From Sideroxydans sp. (GTDB lineage Bacteria; Pseudomonadota; Gammaproteobacteria; Burkholderiales; Gallionellaceae), in NCBI GenBank assembly GCA_029850585.1, contig JARCRQ010000095.1, positions 1 to 46,511 of the forward strand: DNA of 46,511 nt, given 5' to 3'. How positions within the stretch are numbered: the stretch's first letter is position 1; the number at the start of each line of letters is the position of its first letter. The notes beneath the pieces are model-generated. The model worked only from the letters and a program-made list of their open reading frames with translations. It did not search any database and was not told the origin of the DNA. The position numbers and the translations under genes were made by a program. This document shows, one piece after another, positions 18,521 through 27,482 of the stretch.

Positions 18521-19032
18521 GGCAGCACACTCTTGATAACCGCAAGGCTCAGCAGCGCGTAGCCCGCCGCGACAATATCGTCAAACATCACGCCGAATCC
18601 ACCCTGTAAATTTTGGTCGAAATAACGTATCGGTTGCGGTTTGACAATATCGAAAAAACGAAACAAGGCGAACGCTAATAAACTCCACGCCCAGCCAGTT
18701 GGGGTAAAGAATAATACCAATAACATCGCCACCACTTCATCCCACACCAAGCCGCCGTAATCCGCTACGCCCAAGGCTTTGCCGGTGATGTCGCACACCC
18801 ACACGCCAATAGCGAACGACCCAATCAAAATTAAAATGAATAGCGCGTCGGAAACATGCGCGGACAAAAACCAATACAGCGGAAACGCCACTAAAGTGCC
18901 AAATGTGCCTGGGGCTTTGGGGCTCAAACCGCTGCCAAAACCAAACGCTAAAAAGTGCGCAGGGTGCTGGAATAAAAATCGCCAGCTCGGTTGCACGCGC
19001 AACTCGTGTGACTCATGTTCAGAAGTGCTCAT
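18517..19032 (-). CDS. pgpA: phosphatidylglycerophosphatase A
   Basis: 171 residues, inner membrane; dephosphorylates phosphatidylglycerol phosphate. The family motif FGFGSGLSPKAPGTFGTLVA is visible in part near residues 30-48, followed by several hydrophobic helices, DYGGLVWDEVVAM and the conserved FRFFDIVKPQPI and GGFGVMFDDIVAA segments with the catalytic acidic residues. It overlaps thiL by 14 bases and the nuclease gene by four. nusB-thiL-pgpA is a conserved proteobacterial order. Confidence 0.95.
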   Translation of the reverse strand: MSTSEHESHELRVQPSWRFLFQHPAHFLAFGFGSGLSPKAPGTFGTLVAFPLYWFLSAHVSDALFILILIGSFAIGVWVCDITGKALGVADYGGLVWDEVVAMLLVLFFTPTGWAWSLLAFALFRFFDIVKPQPIRYFDQNLQGGFGVMFDDIVAAGYALLSLAVIKSVLP

Positions 19033-19972
19033 AGCCGCCTCTCGTCAGTTGAATCGGATTGCCTGCTGAGTCACTCACCACGCAGCCCGTGCCCGCCACA
19101 ACTTTACCGATGCAGGTCAGCGGTAAATTCAATGCGCTAGCTAAACGTAACAGCTCCGTATGCTGCGACACAGCGGCGGTAAAACACAGCTCATAATCAT
19201 CGCCGCCCGCCAAGACACACTGCTGAAAAAATGGGGGCAGACTCGATTTATTTTGCAACACAGAGGAAGTGGGAATCGCCGCAAACTCAAGCTGCGCGCC
19301 CACTTGTGAGGCCGCCAAAATATGACCCAAATCCGCCAGCAGTCCATCAGAAATATCTATCGCACTATGCGCCAAGCCACGCAATGCCAAGCCCAAAGCC
19401 ACACGCGGTTGCGGCTGATGCAAGGCAGCAGCTACCGCCGCAAAATCAGCATCGCTCAACTGCACGTTGCCCTGCAAATGCGCCAACGCCAACGCCGCAT
19501 CGCCTAACTTGCCCGACACCCAAATCTCATCACCCACTTTGGCTCCATCACGCCGCAATGCTTGTCCTACTGGCACTTCGCCCATGATGGTGACGCATAA
19601 ATTTAACGCCCCGCGCGTGGTGTCGCCACCGACTAAATCGACTTGGTAGTGCTGCGCCAAGGCAAAAAATCCTGCGCTAAATTGCGCCAGCCAAGTCTCA
19701 TCAACACTAGGTAAAGACAACGCCAAAGTCGCCCAGCGCGGCGTTGCGCCCATCGCCGCCAAATCGGACAAATTAACCGCCAAAGTTTTGTGTCCCAACA
19801 AATACGGATCGGCATCGGCAAAAAAATGTGTGCCACTGACCAGCATGTCGCTGGATACCGCCAAGACATTGCCTTGACTGACTTGCAACAACGCACAATC
19901 GTCACCCACTCCCAGCAGCGCACTAGGCGTGCTGCGCGTGAAGTGGCGACGAATGAGATTGAATTCGGACAT
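19019..19972 (-). CDS. thiL: thiamine-monophosphate kinase
   Basis: 317 residues; phosphorylates thiamine monophosphate to the pyrophosphate cofactor. It starts MSEFNLIRRHF and shows the ATP/Mg residues in GVGDDCALL, SDMLVSGTHF, GGDTTRG and the C-terminal GGDDYELCF. Just before the last motif, residues encoded at 19225-19258 (QNKSSLPPF) derive from half of the same palindromic element found in earP. The reading frame survives, so the enzyme is probably active. Thiamine kinase in this operon links cofactor genes for riboflavin and thiamine. Confidence 0.95.
   Translation of the reverse strand: MSEFNLIRRHFTRSTPSALLGVGDDCALLQVSQGNVLAVSSDMLVSGTHFFADADPYLLGHKTLAVNLSDLAAMGATPRWATLALSLPSVDETWLAQFSAGFFALAQHYQVDLVGGDTTRGALNLCVTIMGEVPVGQALRRDGAKVGDEIWVSGKLGDAALALAHLQGNVQLSDADFAAVAAALHQPQPRVALGLALRGLAHSAIDISDGLLADLGHILAASQVGAQLEFAAIPTSSVLQNKSSLPPFFQQCVLAGGDDYELCFTAAVSQHTELLRLASALNLPLTCIGKVVAGTGCVVSDSAGNPIQLTRGGYEHF
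19225..19258. repeat. half copy of the palindromic element inside thiL
   Basis: AATGGGGGCAGACTCGATT followed by TATTTT matches the left arm of the earP element at 23 of 25 positions. Only one arm is present. Read on the thiL strand it encodes NKSSLPP, in the same frame as NKSTLTP in earP. Confidence 0.75.
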
Positions 19973-19980
19973 TTTTTATT

Positions 19981-20054
19981 GGTAAGTGGTGAGAGGAAAG
20001 TTGGGAGCGAAGCGCGGTGGTTTTCCCTTACCTGTCACGACTTCCCGCTTCTCA
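19981..20054. repeat. heptamer-repeat spacer between nusB and thiL
   Basis: Left side in sevens: GGTAAGT, GGTGAGA, GGAAAGT, TGGGAGC. Right side (20025-20054) read on the other strand: GAGAAGC, GGGAAGT, CGTGACA, GGTAAGG. The two sides are complementary and can fold back. The repeat fills the whole thiL-nusB spacer. Confidence 0.65.
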
Positions 20055-20055
20055 T

Positions 20056-20526
20056 CTATCCCTTGCGTGCAGCGAACTCGGTGGCGCGGACTTTCGGCAC
20101 GAGCTTGTCTAACACGCCATTGACGTACTTGTGCCCGTCCGTGCCGCCGAAGGTTTTAGCTAACTCAACGGCTTCATTGATGACCACTTTGTAAGGCACT
20201 TCGAGCTTGCATGACAACTCAAATGCACCCAGTAACAACACAGCGAATTCAACGGGACTTAACTCATCCAAACTGCGATCCAAGCAAGGTTTGAGCAAGG
20301 CTTCAACTTCTTCATGTTGCGCTAATGCGCCGCGCAACAAGCCGCTAAACATTGGTTTGTCGTAGCGACCCAAATTGTTTTCGGCTTGCATTTGTTTCTC
20401 AATTGCAGCGGCATCTGTACCCGATACGCGCCATTGATAAATACCTTGCAACGCCAACTCGCGCGCGCGATGGCGTGGGCTTTTTGCCGCAGATTTAACC
20501 ACCTCTTTCAATGCGCTTTCGCTCAT
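20056..20526 (-). CDS. nusB: transcription antitermination factor NusB
   Basis: 156 residues. With NusE/S10 it binds boxA of rRNA leaders and supports antitermination. The helical core shows [13 protein letters not shown] near residue 20, the [22 protein letters not shown] segment in two pieces, and the C-terminal [16 protein letters not shown] with the family [10 protein letters not shown] ending. The N-terminus is slightly extended and basic. The ATG overlaps the ribH stop by four bases, the usual ribH-nusB coupling. Confidence 0.97.
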   Translation of the reverse strand: MSESALKEVVKSAAKSPRHRARELALQGIYQWRVSGTDAAAIEKQMQAENNLGRYDKPMFSGLLRGALAQHEEVEALLKPCLDRSLDELSPVEFAVLLLGAFELSCKLEVPYKVVINEAVELAKTFGGTDGHKYVNGVLDKLVPKVRATEFAARKG

Positions 20527-20975
20527 GCCACGCCCTTTAATAAATTGACCATTTCAATCGCCACCCGCGCAGCTTCCGCACCCTTCACACTCATGCGCGC
20601 AATCGCTTGCTCGTCGGTGTCGGTGGTCAAAATCGCATTCGCAATCGGCACGCCGCAAGCTAATTGCACATCACCTACACCACGCGCGGACTCGTTCGAT
20701 ACCACTTCAAAATGATAAGTGTCGCCGCGCACCACCGCACCGAGTGCGATGAGCGCGTCAAATTTCTCACCTTCCGCCATGTGCAACAACACCAACGGAA
20801 TCTCCAGCGCACCCGGCACAGTCGCCAGCGTAATGTCGTCATCTGCCACACCACGCGCTAATAATTCAGCGACGCACGCGCCCAACAAACCTGCGCAAAT
20901 TTCGGGATTAAAACGGCTTTGCACAATGCCGATACGCAAGCCTTTGCCAGCGTAATTTGGTTCGAGTTCTTTCAT
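20523..20975 (-). CDS. ribH: 6,7-dimethyl-8-ribityllumazine synthase
   Basis: 150 residues; condenses 5-amino-6-ribitylaminouracil with 3,4-dihydroxybutanone phosphate, the penultimate riboflavin step, and usually assembles as pentamers or icosahedra. Landmarks are [33 protein letters not shown] with the catalytic histidine region, and [10 protein letters not shown]-like sequence ([13 protein letters not shown]). It lies 34 bases after ribB, overlaps nusB and is complete. Confidence 0.97.
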   Translation of the reverse strand: MKELEPNYAGKGLRIGIVQSRFNPEICAGLLGACVAELLARGVADDDITLATVPGALEIPLVLLHMAEGEKFDALIALGAVVRGDTYHFEVVSNESARGVGDVQLACGVPIANAILTTDTDEQAIARMSVKGAEAARVAIEMVNLLKGVA

Positions 20976-21009
20976 GTTTTTTCCTTCAAAAATTTATTTT
21001 AATTAAGAC

Positions 21010-22095
21010 TTAGCAAGTCGCGTAACCGACCACTTCCAAACCGAATCCCGTCATGCTAGGCATCTTGTGCGGGGTGGCGAGTAAGCGCATTTTACCCACC
21101 TGCAAATCGCGCAAAATCTGCGCGCCGATGCCATAACTGCGGCTATCCCATTGCGCATTTCTTGCGCTGGTTTGCGTGGCGCGCGCCAACAAATTTTGCG
21201 AAGTTTCACTGCGATGCAGCATCACCAACACACCCGCTTTTGCCTGTGCAATTTTTTGCAGAGCTTGATGCACGCTGGTCGATGCGCCCTCCTCGCTGTG
21301 CTCTAAAAAATCTAGCACCGACAACGGTTCATGCACGCGCACCAAGGTTTCGACATCGTGCTGAATCGCGCCTTTAACCAAAGCCAAATGGGTGCGCTGT
21401 GTGGTCTTATCGACGTAGGTCGCCAAGTCAAATTCGCCATAGGCAGTTTTAACTTTGCGCATCGCCACGCGCTCGACTAATTTTTCATGCTGGCTGCGAT
21501 GCTCAATCAAATCGGCAATCGTGCCGATTTTCAGCCCATGCAATTTGGCAAACTCAATCAGGTCAGGCAGACGCGCCATCTCGCCATCATCTTTAAGAAT
21601 TTCGCAAATGACCGAAGCGGGTGTTAAGCCAGCTAGTTCAGACAAATCGCAGCCCGCCTCGGTGTGTCCGGCACGCACCAGCACGCCACCATTTTGCGCA
21701 CGCAAAGGGAAGATGTGACCAGGTTGCACGATGTCGGCAGGTTTAGCATTTTTCGCCGCCGCCGCCAACACGGTGCGTGAACGATCGGCGGCAGAAATAC
21801 CTGTGGTGACACCGCTTGCAGCCTCGATCGACAAAGTGAAATTGGTCGCCAAGGGCAGCCCGTTTTCACGCACCATCAGCGGCAAATCGAGTTGCTCGCA
21901 ATGCGCGGCAGTGAGCGTTAAGCAAATCAATCCACGTCCATGTTTTGCCATGAAATTGATTTTTTCGGGGGTAGAAAATTCGGCGGCGAAAACCAAATCG
22001 CCTTCGTTTTCGCGATCTTCTTCGTCCATCAAAACGACCATACGACCCGCACGTATTTCGTCAATGATTTCGGTGATGGGGGAAATGCCTGTCAT
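21010..22095 (-). CDS. ribB: 3,4-dihydroxy-2-butanone 4-phosphate synthase fused to a degenerate GTP cyclohydrolase II-like domain
   Basis: 361 residues. Residues 1-200 are a complete RibB: VVLMDEEDRENEGDLV with the metal acidic residues, ITLT-type GLICLTLTAAHC, and GHTEAGCDLSELAG. The C-terminal half follows GTP cyclohydrolase II in outline (LVRVHE, DSRSYGIGAQILRDL, GFGLEVVGY). However, the zinc cysteines (normally in SECLTGD and CDCG) and the RQEGRG catalytic segment are absent. This is the hybrid called RibBX in some proteobacteria. A separate ribA should therefore exist elsewhere. No FMN riboswitch is visible in the 94-base leader. Confidence 0.92.
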   Translation of the reverse strand: MTGISPITEIIDEIRAGRMVVLMDEEDRENEGDLVFAAEFSTPEKINFMAKHGRGLICLTLTAAHCEQLDLPLMVRENGLPLATNFTLSIEAASGVTTGISAADRSRTVLAAAAKNAKPADIVQPGHIFPLRAQNGGVLVRAGHTEAGCDLSELAGLTPASVICEILKDDGEMARLPDLIEFAKLHGLKIGTIADLIEHRSQHEKLVERVAMRKVKTAYGEFDLATYVDKTTQRTHLALVKGAIQHDVETLVRVHEPLSVLDFLEHSEEGASTSVHQALQKIAQAKAGVLVMLHRSETSQNLLARATQTSARNAQWDSRSYGIGAQILRDLQVGKMRLLATPHKMPSMTGFGLEVVGYATC

Positions 22096-22189
22096 GCGAT
22101 AAACCTCGAATAAGCTGCTCAGCGGCGCGAATGCGCGCGCACAAAAAGGGGCGAGATTCTACCATTGCAGCGCGGCTTACATGGCGCGA

Positions 22190-23848
22190 TTAAGGGCGAT
22201 GGACGTGTAGTAGTGCAATGCGCTCTAATGGCCAAGTGTCGCGCGCCATCGCCAGCAATTTATTGAACGTGCCTGTCTTGTGTATTACGCCCTCCCATGT
22301 GGCTAAGCGCGTCGCGTTGGGATAAAGCAGCTGCAATGCTTGGCTGTCTTGCTCACGCAACAAAATAACGAAATCAGTCACGCCCAGTTGCTGAAAATCA
22401 CCAACGGGCTGGCAATCGCGTTGCAAATACACCGCCAATTCGCGGCATTGCAAGGTCATTTGATGCGCGTAAATTTGCGGCGGAATGGCGGACACGGACA
22501 ACACTTTTGCGGCGTGATACGGCACATCGTATTTTTGAAAAGTGAGCGCGGTAAACAATGCCAACACCGCAAAAAGTAGATTGATTGCCAGTACGGGATA
22601 GGCTAAAGCGGTGAGTTTTTTATCGCCATAAGTACGGTACACATAAACAGCGATGAACAAACAAGCGACCGCCGACAATGCGAGCAAGGCGGGCTTCGCT
22701 ATCAACACCGTCAAAGTTAAAGCCAAACCCGCCAACAGCACAGCCAGCAAAAGTTGCGCGCCATATAAAACTCGCGAAGAGGTATTGCTGCGCAACCAGT
22801 CATGCAAAAATTTGCCGCATAAAATCGCGGCGAACGGACACAAAATAACCGTGTAATGATCAAGCTGAAAACTGGTCGCGCTGAACAAGGCGAAGGTAAT
22901 AAAAAATCCGCCGCACAAAAATACCAAGCTGGATTTTTCGCTGTGACTGCTAACCGAAAAGTTGCGCACTCCCGCCAGCAGCGCGGCAAAAAATACCAGC
23001 ACCCAAGGCAAGAATGACCACAGCCAAACCAACACAAAATAAAACGGATGGCCATTGTGGTTTTGAATCGGGCCCGAATTAAAAAAGCGACCGAACTGAC
23101 TATCCCACAAGAAAAATTTAATCCCCGACACCTGCGTCTGCTCGAACACTAATTTTTCAGGATGCGCATCGAATTGCCCATACAGCGCGTACAGCTCAGG
23201 CGCGGTAAACACTAACACCAGCAGCAGCGCGCCCCACCATTTCCAGCTCCAAAATTTTTGCCAGTGCCGCTGAAAAACCCATAGACACACCAAGCCACTG
23301 CTAATGGTGATAAGCGTAAACACACCCTTAGTCATCACCGCCAACGCGCTAAACGCCGCACCCAACAACCAGTATTTAAGCCGCGCCTGCGCATCAAAAC
23401 GCAGCCAGTAATAACACGCACCCATGATGAAGGCGGTCAAATAAGTCTCTGCTTTTACCTCGATGGAAGAATCCATCAAGTGATACGCCGACACATACAC
23501 CAGCACCGACAACCACGCCGCGTCGCGCCCATAAAATAATCGCGCGATGCGATAAGTAAAAAATCCGCCAACGAGATGCGCAAGAAATCCGGGCAGGATA
23601 TAGGTGAAGGTGCTCACGCCGAACAGCTTAAAAAATACCGCCGTAATCCAGAACGGCAAATGCGGTTTATCCAACCAATCTTGCCCATCCAAAATCAAAC
23701 TGCTCCAATCATTACTGCTCGCGATGTGCTGCGCCAACGCCGCATAAGTAATCGAATCGCCACCGTTAATAATCGGCGACAACATCGCCGCCGCGTTCAC
23801 CAACAAGGTGAGCAGGACTAGCCATTTAATGTGAGGGAGGATGAGCAT
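22190..23848 (-). CDS. ArnT/PMT-type membrane glycosyltransferase (GT39/GT83-like)
   Basis: 552 residues, about 10-12 predicted membrane helices. It resembles lipid-linked-sugar transferases of the ArnT/dolichyl-phosphate-mannose family. The first periplasmic loop carries the acidic pair region (INGGDSITYAALAQHI), then LDKPHLPFWITAVFFKLFG, the TKGVFTLI motif after helix 5, and GPIQNHNGHPFYF. The acceptor (lipid A, protein or other glycan) cannot be told from sequence. It sits between ribE and ribB in a riboflavin operon, 32 and 94 bases from each, an odd place for an envelope enzyme. Confidence 0.85.
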   Translation of the reverse strand: MLILPHIKWLVLLTLLVNAAAMLSPIINGGDSITYAALAQHIASSNDWSSLILDGQDWLDKPHLPFWITAVFFKLFGVSTFTYILPGFLAHLVGGFFTYRIARLFYGRDAAWLSVLVYVSAYHLMDSSIEVKAETYLTAFIMGACYYWLRFDAQARLKYWLLGAAFSALAVMTKGVFTLITISSGLVCLWVFQRHWQKFWSWKWWGALLLVLVFTAPELYALYGQFDAHPEKLVFEQTQVSGIKFFLWDSQFGRFFNSGPIQNHNGHPFYFVLVWLWSFLPWVLVFFAALLAGVRNFSVSSHSEKSSLVFLCGGFFITFALFSATSFQLDHYTVILCPFAAILCGKFLHDWLRSNTSSRVLYGAQLLLAVLLAGLALTLTVLIAKPALLALSAVACLFIAVYVYRTYGDKKLTALAYPVLAINLLFAVLALFTALTFQKYDVPYHAAKVLSVSAIPPQIYAHQMTLQCRELAVYLQRDCQPVGDFQQLGVTDFVILLREQDSQALQLLYPNATRLATWEGVIHKTGTFNKLLAMARDTWPLERIALLHVHRP

Positions 23849-23880
23849 GAAGTAGTCAGTGATGGATGAAGACCGCGCGC

Positions 23881-24471
23881 TTAACTAGCCGTCATCATCC
23901 GCTCCACATATCTAGCAATCAAATCCACTTCCAAATTAACGCGACTGCCTGCGCTTAAATTTTTCAGCGTGGTCATCTGCAAAGTGTGTGGAATCAGGTT
24001 GAGGGCGAACTCGCAGGCGTTGACTTGATTGATGGTGAGGCTCACGCCGTTGATGGTAATCGAGCCTTTGATGGCGATAAATTTCGCTAAATTTTGCGGG
24101 GCGCGGATGAGCAGTTTCCAGCTCTCGCCTAGGTCATCGAAGCTGACCACCTCGCCCACGCCATCGACATGACCGCTGACTAAGTGCCCGCCTAATCGGT
24201 CCGATAAACGCAAGGCTTTTTCCAGATTCACAGGCGTGTTTTGCACTTCTAAACCAACCGTACATGCTAATGTTTCACACGACACATCGACGCTGAAAGC
24301 CTTGTCGTCTATGGCGATAACGGTGAGGCACACGCCGTTCACCGCGATGCTGTCGCCGAGTTGCACATCATCTAAACCGAGTGCTTGGGTGGCGATAGTC
24401 AGGCGTAAACCGCCATCACGATTTTGCGTAGATTGAATTTTTCCCACGTCGGCGATGATGCCACTAAACAT
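23881..24471 (-). CDS. ribE: riboflavin synthase, alpha subunit
   Basis: 196 residues; dismutates two lumazines to riboflavin. The two homologous beta-barrel halves are visible: MFSGIIADVGKI with SIAVNGVCLTV in the first, and LVSGHVDGVGEV with SITINGVSLTIN in the second. Its ATG overlaps the ribD end by eight bases. The gene is called ribC in some enterobacterial nomenclature. Confidence 0.97.
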   Translation of the reverse strand: MFSGIIADVGKIQSTQNRDGGLRLTIATQALGLDDVQLGDSIAVNGVCLTVIAIDDKAFSVDVSCETLACTVGLEVQNTPVNLEKALRLSDRLGGHLVSGHVDGVGEVVSFDDLGESWKLLIRAPQNLAKFIAIKGSITINGVSLTINQVNACEFALNLIPHTLQMTTLKNLSAGSRVNLEVDLIARYVERMMTAS

Positions 24472-25564
24472 TTTCTGTCCTTTTTATTTTTGCCTGCACG
24501 CGCAAATCGTTACCGACTTGCCGTACGTCTTGCCAGTGCAATTCGACACGCTGATTGAGCTGCGTTAACTCACCCAAACTCGCCACGCCGCGCGCCATGT
24601 CGCCTAATAATTGCGGCGCAAGATAGAGCAACAATTCATCAACTAATCCTGCTTGTAGTAATGCGCCATTCAGTACGCTGCCCGCTTCCACCAACACCTC
24701 GTTAATGCCGCGCTGCGCAAGGTCTTTGAGCATGGCAGTTAAGTCCACCTGACCGTGTGTATTTGCCAATACGCACACGCTGACCCCTAGTTTTTTTAGT
24801 GCAGAAATTTTTTCGGCATTTTGCCTGGCGGTGTAAATCAAAGTGTTGCCACCCTGCAAGATTTTTGCATCAAGCGGCATACGCATTTGGCTATCTAACA
24901 CCACGCGCAAGGGCTGCCGTGTGGTTTCGACATCGCGCACATTCAGTTGCGCGTCATCCGCAAGGATAGTGTTGATGCCCGTCAGCACGGCGCAAGAACG
25001 GGCGCGCCAGTGCTGCACATCACGTCTAGCTTCTGCACCGGTAATCCACTGACTCACGCCATTTTTCAGCGCGGTGCGACCATCCAAACTGCTGGCGATT
25101 TTGCTACGCACATGCGGCACGCCGCGTGTCATGCGCGCAACAAAGCCAACATTTAATTCACGCGCAGCGGCTTCCATCAAACCGCATTCCACGATGATTC
25201 CAGCAGCGCGCAATTTTTCCACACCCTTGCCAGACACCAATGGATTCGGATCTTGCATGGCGATAACCACCCGCGTCACCCCTGCGCTAATCAGCGCGTC
25301 TGCACACGGCGGGGTGCGTCCGAAATGGCTACAAGGCTCTAGCGTCACATACGCCGTCGCGCCACGCGCCGCCGCACCTGCCGCGCGCAATGCCAACACT
25401 TCGGCATGTGCCTCGCCCGCGCGTTGATGCCAGCCCGTAGCAATTATTTTTTCATCGCGCACCAACACGCAACCGACGCGCGGATTGGGGCTGGTGGAAT
25501 ACCTGCCTTGCTCTGCCAAGCGCAAAGCCAGTGCCATGTATTCACTATCGACAGAGGAGAACAT
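24464..25564 (-). CDS. ribD: bifunctional pyrimidine deaminase/reductase RibD
   Basis: 366 residues; performs steps two and three of riboflavin synthesis. The N-terminal deaminase has the zinc site H53-A-E55 and C78/C87 in LEPCSHFGRTPPCADA. The C-terminal NADPH reductase begins near residue 150 (RSKIASSLDGRTAL) and includes the EAGSVLNGALL loop. It overlaps the nrdR stop by one base (TAATG) and ribE by eight bases, so it is tightly coupled in the operon. Confidence 0.97.
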   Translation of the reverse strand: MFSSVDSEYMALALRLAEQGRYSTSPNPRVGCVLVRDEKIIATGWHQRAGEAHAEVLALRAAGAAARGATAYVTLEPCSHFGRTPPCADALISAGVTRVVIAMQDPNPLVSGKGVEKLRAAGIIVECGLMEAAARELNVGFVARMTRGVPHVRSKIASSLDGRTALKNGVSQWITGAEARRDVQHWRARSCAVLTGINTILADDAQLNVRDVETTRQPLRVVLDSQMRMPLDAKILQGGNTLIYTARQNAEKISALKKLGVSVCVLANTHGQVDLTAMLKDLAQRGINEVLVEAGSVLNGALLQAGLVDELLLYLAPQLLGDMARGVASLGELTQLNQRVELHWQDVRQVGNDLRVQAKIKRTENV

Positions 25565-26049
25565 TAAGGTTTGCGTCGATCACTCGCACGCCGTGCGGGA
25601 ACATCGCTGACCGCATTCACGGCATCCGAAAAATCGCCGACATCTTGAAAACTTTTATACACGGAAGCAAAGCGGATATAGGCGACTTTGTCGAGTTTCA
25701 ACAATTCTTTCATCACCATTTCGCCTACTTGGCGCGAACCGATTTCACGTTCACCTAAAACAAAAATCTTTTGCGTGACATGGTGTATCGCAGCATCCAC
25801 CAGCTCGGTAGAAACAGGGCGTTTATGCAAGGCGCGCGAAAAACTGGTACGCAGCTTTTGCGTGTCGAACTCGCTGCGCATACCGTTTTGTTTAACCACT
25901 TGCGGCATCCGCAACTCCACCGTCTCAAACGTGGTAAAGCGTTTTTCGCATGCCACGCAGCGACGCCGACGACGAATGCTGTCGCCCTCCTCGCTCTCGC
26001 GGGTATCCACCACTTGCGTTTCAGAATTTTTACAGAAGGGACACTTCAT
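25564..26049 (-). CDS. nrdR: transcriptional repressor NrdR
   Basis: 161 residues; ATP/dATP-sensing repressor of ribonucleotide reductase genes. The N-terminal zinc ribbon has two CxxC pairs (MKCPFCKN and RCVACEKRF), with [16 protein letters not shown] joining to the ATP-cone domain at about residues 49-139. The C-terminal tail is basic. No NrdR box is visible here, as its targets are elsewhere. It is probably the first gene of the riboflavin operon, lying downstream of glyA after an ~83-base repeat-filled spacer. Confidence 0.97.
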   Translation of the reverse strand: MKCPFCKNSETQVVDTRESEEGDSIRRRRRCVACEKRFTTFETVELRMPQVVKQNGMRSEFDTQKLRTSFSRALHKRPVSTELVDAAIHHVTQKIFVLGEREIGSRQVGEMVMKELLKLDKVAYIRFASVYKSFQDVGDFSDAVNAVSDVPARRASDRRKP

Positions 26050-26059
26050 AGAGAGAACT

Positions 26060-26142
26060 GGGGAAGGTGAAAAGTGAAACGTGAAAGGAAAAAACGGTTT
26101 CGCGTTTCACCTTTCACAGCTTCACCTTCACTTTTCACAGCG
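26060..26142. repeat. heptamer-repeat hairpin between glyA and nrdR
   Basis: Left arm is three clean sevens: GGTGAAA, AGTGAAA, CGTGAAA, then GG (26066-26088). After a short A-rich centre, the right arm carries TTTCACC, TTTCACA, then TTCACC/TTCACT/TTTCACA units (26105-26139). The arms are complementary, so the transcript could form a long hairpin between glyA and nrdR. Confidence 0.75.
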
Positions 26143-26143
26143 G

Positions 26144-27391
26144 TTACGCGCCGTACACCGGAAACGCGCTGGTCAATTTTTTGACTTCCGCAACCACGCG
26201 CTGAGTGACCGCTGCATCGCCATGCGCATCCAATACGTCAGCGATTAAATGCGCTAATTTTTCGGCTTCGATTTCTTTGAAGCCGCGCGTGGTCATGGCA
26301 GGTGTGCCAATACGAATCCCGCTGGTGACAAACGGTTTTTGTGGGTCGTTAGGAATGGCGTTTTTGTTCACCGTGATGTGCGCGCGACCGAGTGCCGCTT
26401 CGGCATCTTTACCCGTCAAGTTTTTGGCTTGCAAATCCACCAAAAATACATGGCTGTCAGTACGACCCGACACGATGCGCAAGCCGCGCTCGGTCAAAAC
26501 TTTGGTCATTACGCGCGCGTTATCCACTACTTGTTTTTGGTAAACCTTAAATTCTTTGCTGCCCGCTTCTTTGAACGCGACCGCTTTTGCCGCGATAACG
26601 TGCATCAAGGGGCCGCCTTGCAGTGCGGGAAAAATCGCCGAGTTCAAGGCTTTTTCGTGTTCGGCTTTTGCCAAAATCAAGCCACCGCGTGGACCACGTA
26701 AGGTTTTGTGCGTGGTGGTGGTCACGAAGTCAGCAATGCCGACAGGACTTGGATAAACGCCCGCTGCAATCAGCCCAGCGTAATGCGCCATATCGACGAA
26801 CAAATACGCGCCTACGCTGTCGGCAATCGCGCGGAAACGCTTCCAATCAATCACCAAAGCATAAGCCGACGCACCCGCAACAATCATTTTAGGTTTGTGT
26901 TCATTCGCCAATTTTTGCACTTGGTCGTAGTCGATTTCTTCTTTGTCGTTCAAGCCGTATTGAATCGCGTTGTATAACTTGCCGCTGATGTTCACCGACG
27001 CGCCATGCGTCAAGTGACCACCGTGCGCCAAAGACATACCCAAAATTGTGTCGCCTGGTTTCAACACCGACACATACACCGCTTGATTCGCTTGCGAACC
27101 AGAATGCGGTTGTACGTTGGCGTATTCCGCGCCGAACAAAGCCTTGGCGCGGTCGATGGCGAGCTGTTCCGCCACGTCCACATATTCACAGCCGCCGTAG
27201 TAACGCTTGCCTGGATAACCTTCGGCATATTTGTTGGTCAACTTGCTGCCTTGCGCTTCCATCACCGCTGGGCTGGTGTAGTTTTCCGAGGCAATCAGCT
27301 CGATGTGATCTTCTTGACGCTGATTTTCAGCAACGATAGCCGCCCAAACTTCTGGGTCAGTATGGGCGATGGTGTTTTGGCTTGAGAACAT
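26144..27391 (-). CDS. glyA: serine hydroxymethyltransferase
   Basis: 415 residues; interconverts serine and glycine with one-carbon transfer to tetrahydrofolate. The start at 27391 ([12 protein letters not shown]) fits the family; an in-frame ATG 12 codons upstream would run into the leader. The PLP lysine lies in [13 protein letters not shown], and [13 protein letters not shown] and [12 protein letters not shown] mark the substrate region. The leader (27392-27538) holds a GGCATCG/CGATGCC hairpin at 27423-27444. It precedes nrdR, the common betaproteobacterial arrangement. Confidence 0.97.
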   Translation of the reverse strand: MFSSQNTIAHTDPEVWAAIVAENQRQEDHIELIASENYTSPAVMEAQGSKLTNKYAEGYPGKRYYGGCEYVDVAEQLAIDRAKALFGAEYANVQPHSGSQANQAVYVSVLKPGDTILGMSLAHGGHLTHGASVNISGKLYNAIQYGLNDKEEIDYDQVQKLANEHKPKMIVAGASAYALVIDWKRFRAIADSVGAYLFVDMAHYAGLIAAGVYPSPVGIADFVTTTTHKTLRGPRGGLILAKAEHEKALNSAIFPALQGGPLMHVIAAKAVAFKEAGSKEFKVYQKQVVDNARVMTKVLTERGLRIVSGRTDSHVFLVDLQAKNLTGKDAEAALGRAHITVNKNAIPNDPQKPFVTSGIRIGTPAMTTRGFKEIEAEKLAHLIADVLDAHGDAAVTQRVVAEVKKLTSAFPVYGA

Positions 27392-27482
27392 GGCAAGTTT
27401 CCTAAAGGATTGAAATTGGGCAGGCATCGCGCAGACTCGATGCCCCTAAAAAAGGCGCGGATTCTATCACGAGCGCGCCAAC

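Noticed and set aside
22096-22189. FMN riboswitch before the riboflavin genes
   Set aside because: The leader is too short, and none of the conserved RFN-element blocks are visible on the coding strand; the nrdR and ribH leaders do not show them either.
23847-23872. Fifth heptamer spacer before ribE
   Set aside because: AAGTAGTCAGTGATGGATGA hints at sevens, but there is no facing complementary arm and it partly overlaps the GT39 start.
26060-26142. CRISPR-like array
   Set aside because: Units are seven bases, adjacent without spacers, and inverted across the centre.
27423-27446. Third copy of the palindromic element in the glyA leader (GCAGACTCGAT)
   Set aside because: The match is 11 bases only, and the sequence is better explained as the loop and stem of a local GGCATCG/CGATGCC hairpin.
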